NCBI GenBank assembly: GCA_902782965.1
Contig: CACZPG010000248.1
Coordinates: forward strand, 1 to 8,774
Length of the DNA stretch: 8,774 nt
Direction: 5' to 3'
Source: an uncultured Lachnospiraceae bacterium
GTDB taxonomy: Bacteria > Bacillota > Clostridia > Lachnospirales > Lachnospiraceae
Positions within the stretch are counted from its first letter, which is position 1, and every line of letters begins with the position of its first letter. Made by a program: the position numbers and the translations under genes. Under the pieces are notes generated by a model that saw nothing but the letters and a program-made list of their open reading frames with translations, was not told where the DNA came from and ran no database searches. This document shows, piece by piece, positions 1 through 5,555 of the stretch.

Positions 1-107
1 ATTGCAAGATACATAAAGAGAAATGCAACAAGAATCATTATGTAATTCTTCCAATCGAGAGTAGCAAAACCTGTCTGACTGGCCAGATTTAGAATTATCT
101 CTTTCAT
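1..107 (-). CDS. Na+-translocating decarboxylase beta subunit (OadB/MmdB/GcdB family), N-terminal fragment
   Basis: Only the first 35 codons are in the window; the gene runs off the left edge. The peptide starts MKEIILNLASQTGFATLDWK and continues into a hydrophobic stretch (residues ~22-35), the start of the first membrane helix. The short amphipathic head followed by a helix fits the N-terminus of the beta subunit of Na+-pumping decarboxylases. That integral membrane protein decarboxylates carboxybiotin and couples this to Na+ export. The start is well supported by a GGAGG ribosome binding site at 113-117, 5 nt upstream. It is the fourth gene of the operon, after the biotin carrier, which is where mmdB lies in mmdADCB-type operons. 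The assignment relies mostly on context, because 35 residues hold no diagnostic motif. Confidence 0.8.
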   Translation of the reverse strand, partial: MKEIILNLASQTGFATLDWKNYIMILVAFLFMYLA

Positions 108-112
108 TTTGA

Positions 113-117
113 CCTCC
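113..117 (-). promoter_or_regulatory. Ribosome binding site of the beta-subunit gene
   Basis: GGAGG on the minus strand, 5 nt before the ATG at 107. It fixes the start of the partial beta-subunit gene, which is too short to stand out as an ORF. Confidence 0.8.
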
Positions 118-123
118 AAAATC

Positions 124-151
124 CCGTTATTCGGTAATAAACCGAAAACGG
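124..151 (-). promoter_or_regulatory. Intercistronic hairpin between biotin carrier and beta subunit
   Basis: The arms at 124-135 and 141-151 pair over 11 bp with one bulged base and a 5-nt loop. Read on the minus strand, the hairpin lies between the biotin-carrier stop codon (170-172) and the beta-subunit ribosome binding site (113-117). The base after the stem is followed by only about four U residues, so a full terminator is unlikely. A role in mRNA processing, stability, or setting the ratio of the two subunits is more plausible. The structure is read directly; the function is inferred. Confidence 0.5.
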
Positions 152-169
152 AATGACATATTCTGCTAA

Positions 170-559
170 TTAATCAAGAGTTACGAGTGTATCTCCAGAC
201 TCAACCTGAGCACCAACTGTAGCTTCTACAGATGCAACTGTACCATCTTCAGGAGCAACAATTTCGTTCTCCATCTTCATAGCTTCAAGAATCATGAGTA
301 CATCACCCTTCTTTACAGCCTTACCAACTTCTGTCTTTACTCCAAGAATCTTTCCAGGCATAGGAGCTGATACAACAATGCTACCCTTTGAACCGGATGC
401 TGCCGGAGCTGCCGGAGCTGCTGCAGGCGCTGCCGGAGCTGCTGCAGGTGCCATTACAGGTGCTGCAACTGATGCTGCTGCAGGTGCTACACCGGCACCA
501 ATCTCTTCTACTGCTACATCATATGTTGTTCCATTAACGGTAATTTTATAATTCTTCAT
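170..559 (-). CDS. Biotin carrier subunit of the decarboxylase (biotin/lipoyl attachment protein, MmdC/GcdC-like)
   Basis: This 129-residue protein carries biotin between the carboxyltransferase and the membrane beta subunit. It has three parts. Residues 1-20 form a short strand-rich head (MKNYKITVNGTTYDV) typical of these small carrier subunits. Residues ~22-55 are a flexible Ala/Pro linker. Residues ~60-129 form the biotinyl domain, with the attachment motif EAMKMEN and the biotinylated lysine at K95, 34 residues from the C-terminus as is usual. PMPG (67-70) marks the first hairpin of the fold. The start at 559 is supported by an AGGAG site about 8 nt upstream. It begins 13 nt after the gamma-subunit stop, in the same operon. 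A lipoyl carrier is unlikely given the AMKM motif and the neighbours. Confidence 0.93.
   Translation of the reverse strand: MKNYKITVNGTTYDVAVEEIGAGVAPAAASVAAPVMAPAAAPAAPAAAPAAPAASGSKGSIVVSAPMPGKILGVKTEVGKAVKKGDVLMILEAMKMENEIVAPEDGTVASVEATVGAQVESGDTLVTLD
411..452 (-). repeat. Tandem 21-bp repeat coding part of the Ala/Pro linker
   Basis: Two adjacent 21-bp units (411-431 and 432-452) differ at only two positions, and a partial copy precedes them at about 400-410. Together they encode the APAAPAAAPA-type linker of the biotin carrier. Such a repeat can gain or lose units in frame and so change linker length. Confidence 0.7.
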
Positions 560-572
560 TTTAATTCTCCTC

Positions 573-1625
573 TTATCTTGCTCTTCTTATCGATCTAACT
601 ACAAGCTTATCATTACTTGCTGTATATGCAGGACCTCTTGCTGCTCCTGCGCTTGCAGCATAAACAGCCGCTGTGATAACAGCAACAAGTTCTTTATCAT
701 TCATTAAATCCTTATCAGCAGATGGTGCAGCTGATTTATTTTCAACTTTATCAGTTGCTGCCGCTGCGGCGTTATCGGAATCTGAAGCTTTCTTAACAGC
801 ATCTGTTCTTGAACCAATAATCAGTTCTTCAGTTTTCTTCTTAGCTTCAGCTTCAGCAGCCTTCTTAGCCGCACGTGATCTTCTGATTTCTGCATCAAAC
901 AGGAGTGGCAGATATTTCAGAAGACTGATTATAAATGAAATAAATATCAGGACTGAAAAAACTACACCCATACCTATAGCTGTATTCTTACCAGCCTGTC
1001 CAATCAACTCTTTCTTTGAATATATTGCACTGACTTCACAATCGATTGCTTCATATGGTCTTTCACCATAACCTTCTGCAAGATATGAATCAAGGAATTT
1101 ATCCATTGAGGACATATCAAGTTCCGGATAAGAACTATACATCTGTGTTACATAATCTGTAACATCTACACCATACTGTGCAGCCTGTTCAACCAGCTTG
1201 TTATATGTTTTCTCTTTGTCAATTTCAAATGCTTTATTCTGTTTATAGGAAATAGATACCTTTACATTACGGTTCTGATAATTACAGATCTGAGAGCATA
1301 CAACCTTGCCATCAGTTCCATTTGAAAACTCAACACTGCCTTCTCCAACTTCAAAACCAACAAATTCACCAACATGATCAGTAGTTTCAGAAGCAAGGAA
1401 ACCGGCAACAGCAGTTTTGTCTAATTCATCTCCGTCAGTCAGGTAGAAATCCTGTTCCATTTCACTTGTGTTGTAGTACTTCATTATGAGTTCACGAGTA
1501 TAATTCTGCATCGTTTCCTTGTTAACTTCATAATTCAGTTCTTCTTCTTCACCACAAGCGGTTAATGAAAGAATAAAAGTAAACATCACAGAAAGAATAA
1601 GCATTTTTGAAAGTTTTTTCTTCAT
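573..1625 (-). CDS. Gamma (OadG/MmdD-like) subunit of the Na+-pumping decarboxylase, with an added N-terminal lipoprotein domain
   Basis: This 350-residue protein is far longer than ordinary OadG/MmdD subunits, which are roughly 80-130 residues with one membrane helix. Residues 1-24 form a lipoprotein signal: a Lys-rich head, a hydrophobic core and the lipobox LTAC with C24 as the predicted lipidated cysteine. Residues 25-~210 form a polar, presumably extracytoplasmic domain with C110, C114 and C196; I do not recognise its fold with confidence. Residues ~215-243 are a strong membrane helix. A positively charged Ala/Lys/Glu segment (~246-268) and an Ala/Asp/Lys-rich linker follow. The C-terminus (~311-350) has the OadG-like ending ELVAVITAAVYAASAG ... 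LVVRSIRRAR, which in the family contacts the carboxyltransferase. The ribosome binding site AAGGAGGA overlaps the upstream carboxyltransferase stop codon, so the two genes are probably translationally coupled. The role in complex assembly is known for the family; the outer-domain function is unknown. Confidence 0.82.
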   Translation of the reverse strand: MKKKLSKMLILSVMFTFILSLTACGEEEELNYEVNKETMQNYTRELIMKYYNTSEMEQDFYLTDGDELDKTAVAGFLASETTDHVGEFVGFEVGEGSVEFSNGTDGKVVCSQICNYQNRNVKVSISYKQNKAFEIDKEKTYNKLVEQAAQYGVDVTDYVTQMYSSYPELDMSSMDKFLDSYLAEGYGERPYEAIDCEVSAIYSKKELIGQAGKNTAIGMGVVFSVLIFISFIISLLKYLPLLFDAEIRRSRAAKKAAEAEAKKKTEELIIGSRTDAVKKASDSDNAAAAATDKVENKSAAPSADKDLMNDKELVAVITAAVYAASAGAARGPAYTASNDKLVVRSIRRAR

Positions 1626-1639
1626 GAATTAAATCCTCC

Positions 1640-3061
1640 TTAAAATGCCATATGCTTTCTAAATGGTCTTTCCTCTCTTTTAGTAGCGAGCATGTCAAAT
1701 GCAGCAATAAGTCTCTTTCTTGTTGCATCCGGCTCGATTATATCATCTACATATCCTCTTCTTGCAGCTGCAATAGCGCTTGACTGAGTTTCCTGAATCT
1801 TAGCTGAAGCTTCTTTGATAGCTGAAACCTTATCATCAGCTCCGGCAATATCATCAGCATAAATGATTTCAGCAGCTACTGAAGGGTCAGTAATACCTAT
1901 TCTTGCAGTAGGCCAGGCATAAACTATATCAGCTCCTGTAGATTTGGAATTCATAACAATATAAGCTGATCCAAAAGCATCACCAACAACAACATTTACC
2001 TTTGGGACTGATGCTTCTGTAAAGCTTACTGACAGTTTAGCTACATTCTTTGCTATTGTTTTCTCACTCTCAAAAGTAGCATCAAAACCTTTTGCCGCAG
2101 TAAGAGTAAGGACTGGGATATTGAAAGAATCTGCAAAGCTTACAAAGCTTGCTGCTTTATCTGCAGCTTCAGTAGATATAAGACCACCACTGGTTTCTAC
2201 CTGATTAGCTACTGCAGCTATTGTAGCTCCATTAAGCTTAATAAATCCGGTAACTATATCAGAACCATAACCCGCTTTAGTCTCAATAAACATATTATCA
2301 TCAGAAATGCTGTTAAGTACTGCTCTGGCATCATCCTTTGAACTCTCTATACCAGGTGTGGTTCTGTTAAGATCATCCTCACAAACTGAGACAGCTTCTT
2401 CCATATTATTAGATGGGAGTATTGAAACAAGCCCTCTTATACGAAGAAGTGCATCTGAATCACTGGTGCAAACTCCATCTACAAGAGAGGTACTGCTGCT
2501 TACATAGGCTGCAGAGGCAGTATCACACTTGTCCTCATAATTTCCCTTGATAGCATTTGGACTGTTAACGAATAGTTTAGAATCCTCAACCATATAGGAG
2601 AAGTCAGAAAGTGCAGCAAGAACTGCAGCACCACCACCACAGTTTCCGAAAACTGCAGTAATCTGAGGAATGACACCTGATGCCATAGAACTCTTTTTGA
2701 ATAATGCACCAAAACTGTGAAGTGCATCTGTTGCTTCCTGGAGTCTGAGTCCGGCTGTATCTATAAGGCCGATTACAGGTGCTCCTACTTTCATAGCAAG
2801 ATTATATATAGCAGTTATCTTCTTAGCGTGCATTTCACCAACAGCACCACCAAGAACAGAAGCGTCCTGACTATATACATAAACCAGTTTCCCATCGATA
2901 AGTCCATATCCGGTAATAACACCGTCTTTAGGAGTACTCTGGGAATCTTCATTGAAATCAGTAACTCTTGCTGTTACTTCAGAACCGATTTCAACAAAAC
3001 TCGCATCATCGAGAAGAGTATTAATTCTCTCACCCGCTGACAATTTAAGCTTGTCGCTCAT
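1640..3061 (-). CDS. Biotin-dependent carboxyltransferase, decarboxylase alpha subunit (MmdA/PccB-like)
   Basis: This 473-residue, two-lobed crotonase-fold carboxyltransferase moves a carboxyl group between an acyl-CoA (or related acid) and biotin on the carrier encoded two genes on. The N-lobe shows SQDASVLGGAVGEMHAKKI (64-82), DTAGLRLQEA (101-110, where the family usually has DSGGARIQEG), ASGVIPQI (127-134) and the glycine turn CGGGAA (141-146). The C-lobe shows GDAFGSAYIVMNSK (360-373) and YAWPTARIGI (381-390), then RRGYVDDIIEP and a KREERPFRKH tail typical of PccB/MmdA. It is shorter than PccB/MmdA (~510) and lacks their N-terminal segment. I chose the ATG at 3061 because GGAGG (3070-3074) lies 8 nt upstream; an in-frame ATG at 3124 would add 21 residues but has no such site. 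The A-D-C-B gene order and absence of biotin carboxylase favour a Na+-pumping decarboxylase. Methylmalonyl-CoA is the leading substrate guess; it is not proven. Confidence 0.87.
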   Translation of the reverse strand: MSDKLKLSAGERINTLLDDASFVEIGSEVTARVTDFNEDSQSTPKDGVITGYGLIDGKLVYVYSQDASVLGGAVGEMHAKKITAIYNLAMKVGAPVIGLIDTAGLRLQEATDALHSFGALFKKSSMASGVIPQITAVFGNCGGGAAVLAALSDFSYMVEDSKLFVNSPNAIKGNYEDKCDTASAAYVSSSTSLVDGVCTSDSDALLRIRGLVSILPSNNMEEAVSVCEDDLNRTTPGIESSKDDARAVLNSISDDNMFIETKAGYGSDIVTGFIKLNGATIAAVANQVETSGGLISTEAADKAASFVSFADSFNIPVLTLTAAKGFDATFESEKTIAKNVAKLSVSFTEASVPKVNVVVGDAFGSAYIVMNSKSTGADIVYAWPTARIGITDPSVAAEIIYADDIAGADDKVSAIKEASAKIQETQSSAIAAARRGYVDDIIEPDATRKRLIAAFDMLATKREERPFRKHMAF

Positions 3062-3069
3062 TGTGTCTT

Positions 3070-3074
3070 CCTCC
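3070..3074 (-). promoter_or_regulatory. Ribosome binding site that sets the carboxyltransferase start
   Basis: GGAGG on the minus strand, 8 nt before the ATG at 3061. It favours this start (MSDKLKL...) over the in-frame ATG at 3124. The 21 residues between the two are not conserved-looking (MYITASIHNNFIY...) and are encoded by leader-type AT-rich DNA. Confidence 0.85.
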
Positions 3075-3110
3075 GTATTATATAAATATATAAAATTATT
3101 ATGTATTGAA

Positions 3111-3132
3111 GCGGTAATATACATGTAACCGC
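3111..3132. promoter_or_regulatory. GC-rich dyad in the decarboxylase operon leader
   Basis: GCGGT (3111-3115) and ACCGC (3128-3132) are perfect inverted repeats separated by 12 bp, in DNA that is otherwise very AT-rich. The dyad lies about 50 bp upstream of the carboxyltransferase start and just downstream of the candidate minus-strand promoter. It could be an operator or a leader-RNA hairpin. The sequence does not decide between them. Confidence 0.35.
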
Positions 3133-3148
3133 AACTTTCGCCTTATAC

Positions 3149-3177
3149 ATACTACATTATTATCCTTTTAATTTCAA
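3149..3177 (-). promoter_or_regulatory. Candidate sigma-A promoter of the decarboxylase operon
   Basis: On the minus strand, TTGAAA (3172-3177) and TAGTAT (3149-3154) are separated by 17 bp. The -35 matches consensus at 5/6 positions and the -10 at 4/6. Transcription would start near 3142, giving an mRNA leader of about 80 nt that contains the 3111-3132 dyad. AT-rich DNA produces such matches by chance, so confidence is low. Confidence 0.4.
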
Positions 3178-3219
3178 CCACAATCTTCTATATTTTTATT
3201 ATATAAATACAAACAGAAT

Positions 3220-3237
3220 ATTGACACGATAGTCAAT
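3220..3237. promoter_or_regulatory. Inverted repeat overlapping the regulator gene's -35 box (candidate operator)
   Basis: ATTGAC (3220-3225) and GTCAAT (3232-3237) form a perfect 6-bp inverted repeat with a 6-bp spacer. A second, overlapping dyad GTCA-A-TGAC lies at 3232-3240. The left arm contains most of the TTGACA -35 box of the plus-strand promoter, the usual place for a repressor site. XRE-type HTH proteins often bind such short dyads. Binding by the neighbouring regulator is inference. Confidence 0.4.
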
Positions 3238-3249
3238 GACTTTTATATT
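3221..3249 (+). promoter_or_regulatory. Sigma-A promoter of the twin-HTH regulator gene
   Basis: A consensus TTGACA (3221-3226) is followed by 17 bp and then TATATT (3244-3249, 5/6 match). This is the best promoter match in the window. It points toward the gene at 3335 and would give a leader of about 80 nt, which is AT-rich and contains the palindrome TTTCATGAAA at 3285-3294. Confidence 0.65.
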
Positions 3250-3334
3250 GATTTTATAAAGAAATATATATATAATTAAATAAATTTCATGAAACTATAT
3301 ATCCAGTATCTCGTTTATTATCAGGAGTTTCGAA

Positions 3335-4792
3335 ATGATTAAAAATAATTTCACTAATCTGATGAATTTTATCGGAATATCCGGAAGGGAACTTGCAGAA
3401 TACGCAGGAATAAACCCTTCTATAATCAGTCGTCTCAAAACAGGAGAACGAAACCCTGATTATTCAAGCACTACCACTACCAAAATAATCAACGGTTTCT
3501 CAATCTGGTGTTCAGAAAAAGAAATGGAACATCAGATTACTGAATTTCTCAAAAGTCAGAATATACTTATAGAAAATAACAACATAAGAACAGGTATGCT
3601 TCGCTATCTTTATAATGATAATCTTTTGGAATATACCGATAAGAAAGCTTTCAAAAAATCAAGGAAACCATCCGGTTCTTCTGCTTCTTATGAGAACAAT
3701 TCAGAACATTTCTCCAACAGACTTCGTAAGGTTATGTCTTTGGCAAAGCTTTCAAACATACAGCTCAGCCGTGCAATTAATGTAGATCCTTCATATATAA
3801 GCAGATTCAGAAATGGCAAAAGAGTTCCCGGAATAAATTCCAAGCTTATGGAACCAATGTGTCTTGAAATCTTTGAGAAAATAAACATTCAGGGGAATTC
3901 CGATAAGCTCGCTGAATTAATGAATATTACACCTGACACTGCAGCTAACAAAGACTTCTTCTACATTGCTTTTAAAGAATATCTGACAGTAAACAACAGT
4001 AACAGAGATTCAATATTCCATTTCCTGCAGACAATAGATTCTGCAATTCCAATGAATCCTGATATATATCCATCATATAAAGAAGTCGCTGATTTTTCTA
4101 TATTAGAAGACACTGACGAATCCTATTTCGGAAATGAAGGATTTCGACGTGCCGTAGAAAGATTTCTGCTTACTGTTTTAGAGAAAGATATTCCGGAAAT
4201 ATATATATATTCGGATGAAGATATGACGTGGATGATCCAGGATGAGAATTACTATAAAAAATGGGTTATTCTCATGACTGAAATAATTAAGAAGGGGACA
4301 AAAATCAAAATCATTCATAATATTGACAGAAGCATAACCGAAATGATCAACGGCATCGAAAGCTGGCTTCCACTATATATGATTGGAAATATACAACCCT
4401 ACTACCTTGACACCAAAAACGGAAACAGATTTACTCATACTATAATAATTGCTCCCGGAGAATGTTCCATAGCTTCCTGCAATATTAAAGGTATTGAAGA
4501 ATTAGGAATGTATTATTTCAAAACAGATAAATCTACGGTTAACAAAGTTACGGACGGTTTCATCAAATTGATCAATTCAGGAAACCCTCTGGCAAGATTT
4601 ATTCAGGGCGAGAATGATGATTCTATACCGGATAACAAAACCAAAAGCTCCGAGTTCCCTAACATCAGAATTTCCGTAAGCGCTGAATCAGTATATGTAA
4701 GCAAACTCAGTGAGCCTTCTTATACGATCATTATCTATCATCCTCTAATGTGTGAAGCAATGAGAGTATATATTGAACATCTGGACAAGTAA
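3335..4792 (+). CDS. Twin helix-turn-helix (XRE/Cro-like) putative transcriptional regulator with unknown C-terminal domain
   Basis: This 485-residue protein has two DNA-binding units of the same kind. HTH-1 spans about residues 6-45 (core 19-41, INPSIISRLKTGERNP) and HTH-2 about 127-168 (core 143-165, VDPSYISRFRNGKRVP). The two 23-residue cores share 9 identical positions, suggesting internal duplication. Residues ~60-125 are a charged, Ser-rich connector. Residues ~205-425 form a mixed alpha/beta region with IYIYSDEDMTWM (289-300), KKGTKIKIIHNIDRSITEM (319-337) and WLPLYMIGNIQPYY (344-357). This looks like a sensing or effector domain, but I cannot assign it to a named family. A weakly structured tail precedes a last strand-rich section (~443-485). 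There is no signal peptide or membrane helix, so it should be cytoplasmic. The start is fixed by AGGAG at 3323-3327, 7 nt upstream. It is divergent from the decarboxylase operon, alone in its unit, and ends before a strong terminator. Regulation of the neighbouring operon and of itself is an inference from position. Confidence 0.8.
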   Translation: MIKNNFTNLMNFIGISGRELAEYAGINPSIISRLKTGERNPDYSSTTTTKIINGFSIWCSEKEMEHQITEFLKSQNILIENNNIRTGMLRYLYNDNLLEYTDKKAFKKSRKPSGSSASYENNSEHFSNRLRKVMSLAKLSNIQLSRAINVDPSYISRFRNGKRVPGINSKLMEPMCLEIFEKINIQGNSDKLAELMNITPDTAANKDFFYIAFKEYLTVNNSNRDSIFHFLQTIDSAIPMNPDIYPSYKEVADFSILEDTDESYFGNEGFRRAVERFLLTVLEKDIPEIYIYSDEDMTWMIQDENYYKKWVILMTEIIKKGTKIKIIHNIDRSITEMINGIESWLPLYMIGNIQPYYLDTKNGNRFTHTIIIAPGECSIASCNIKGIEELGMYYFKTDKSTVNKVTDGFIKLINSGNPLARFIQGENDDSIPDNKTKSSEFPNIRISVSAESVYVSKLSEPSYTIIIYHPLMCEAMRVYIEHLDK

Positions 4793-4855
4793 AAATTCGT
4801 ACAAGTTAATACAGGAATAAGTAAAAATCCGAAAAGAATAAGCACAAATAAAAAT

Positions 4856-4888
4856 GGTGAGTATCTGATGATAAAACAGATACTCACC
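4856..4888. terminator. Bidirectional Rho-independent terminator
   Basis: A perfect 12-bp inverted repeat (GGTGAGTATCTG at 4856-4867, its complement at 4877-4888) with a 9-nt loop is followed on the plus strand by TTTTATATTTT. It is preceded by an A-rich run that gives a U-rich tail on the minus strand. It lies between the converging regulator gene (ends 4792) and pgsA (ends 4952), so it can end both transcripts. Nothing else is evident in the 4793-4951 gap. Confidence 0.88.
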
Positions 4889-4951
4889 TTTTATATTTTG
4901 ATAAAGAAGTCACAAGAATCATTTGACTTTTGCGCCTAGACACTTTTCACA

Positions 4952-5509
4952 TTACTTATATGTAGCAATAACATCTTTATTATGCACAAGATAATCAATC
5001 AGAGATATGATTGTAAGTATTGCAGAAACATATATCAATATCAGTTCTGCTATACGGATAGGGCCGGAAAATCCGGGGAAATCAGCTCCGAGATCTGCAA
5101 TAAGCACTACCAGCATGACCATTGTAACAGCCGTCTTTACCTTACCCCACATACCTGCAGCTATTACCTTTCCATTATCAGCTGCAACAAGTCTGAAACC
5201 ACTTATAGTAAATTCTCTGGCTATAATCACAATTACAACCCATGCCATTATTCTACCCTTTGGAAGCATGGCTATCATTGCCGAACAAACTAATATCTTA
5301 TCCGCCAGAGGATCCATAAATTTACCAAAATCTGTTACGAGATTATATTTTCTCGCAATCTTTCCATCTACCATATCTGAAAGTGAAGCAACTATAAATA
5401 TTATGAATGCGATCCATTTTCCTGCCGGAATACCAGGCACCATATAGAAAATCAGGAAAAACGGAATAAGTATAACTCTTAACAGTGTAATTTTATTAGG
5501 TAAATTCAT
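4952..5509 (-). CDS. pgsA: CDP-diacylglycerol--glycerol-3-phosphate 3-phosphatidyltransferase
   Basis: PgsA joins CDP-diacylglycerol and glycerol-3-phosphate to make phosphatidylglycerol phosphate, the committed step to phosphatidylglycerol and cardiolipin, in the cell membrane. The 185-residue length is normal. The N-terminus MNLPNKITLLRVILIPFFL is typical of the enzyme. The CDP-alcohol phosphotransferase signature D-x2-D-G-x2-A-R-x8-G-x3-D-x3-D is complete: D45, D48, G49, A52, R53, G62, D66, D70. Hydrophobic segments at about 10-25, 32-45, 72-97, 125-140 and 152-173 fit its membrane helices. The start is supported by AGGAG about 6 nt upstream; a nearby out-of-frame ATG at 5514 hits a stop after two codons. 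It follows rimO by 46 bp, a common pairing in Firmicutes, and is the last gene before the terminator at 4856-4888. Confidence 0.95.
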   Translation of the reverse strand: MNLPNKITLLRVILIPFFLIFYMVPGIPAGKWIAFIIFIVASLSDMVDGKIARKYNLVTDFGKFMDPLADKILVCSAMIAMLPKGRIMAWVVIVIIAREFTISGFRLVAADNGKVIAAGMWGKVKTAVTMVMLVVLIADLGADFPGFSGPIRIAELILIYVSAILTIISLIDYLVHNKDVIATYK

Positions 5510-5555
5510 TTCATACTCCTTTTAACTCTGGTAATTATAGTTAATACTAAATTAC

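Noticed and set aside
294..551. Ala/Gly-rich plus-strand ORF opposite the biotin carrier
   Set aside because: It is a shadow of the Ala/Pro linker and biotinyl domain on the other strand and has no ribosome binding site.
3062..3124. 21-residue N-terminal extension of the carboxyltransferase from an in-frame ATG at 3124
   Set aside because: There is no ribosome binding site in front of 3124, while GGAGG sits 8 nt before the ATG at 3061. The extension does not resemble the family's N-terminus.
3262..3300. AT-rich repeats (ATATATATATA, TTTCATGAAA palindrome) before the regulator as an origin or attachment site
   Set aside because: There are no DnaA boxes, direct repeats flanking a gene, or integrase nearby. 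It is better explained as ordinary AT-rich promoter and leader DNA.
3289..3342. 17-codon ORF (ATG at 3289) overlapping the start of the twin-HTH gene, a possible leader peptide
   Set aside because: It has no ribosome binding site, the composition is that of AT-rich leader DNA, and its end merely runs out of frame through the regulator's start.
5007..5447. 146-codon plus-strand ORF opposite pgsA
   Set aside because: The opposite strand encodes a complete PgsA with its full catalytic signature. The plus-strand reading has no recognisable domain or start signal.
5534..5539. Perfect TATAAT on the minus strand upstream of pgsA, a possible internal promoter
   Set aside because: No acceptable -35 box lies 16-18 bp upstream, and the region is AT-rich with a 46-bp gap inside a co-directional operon, so a chance match is likely.
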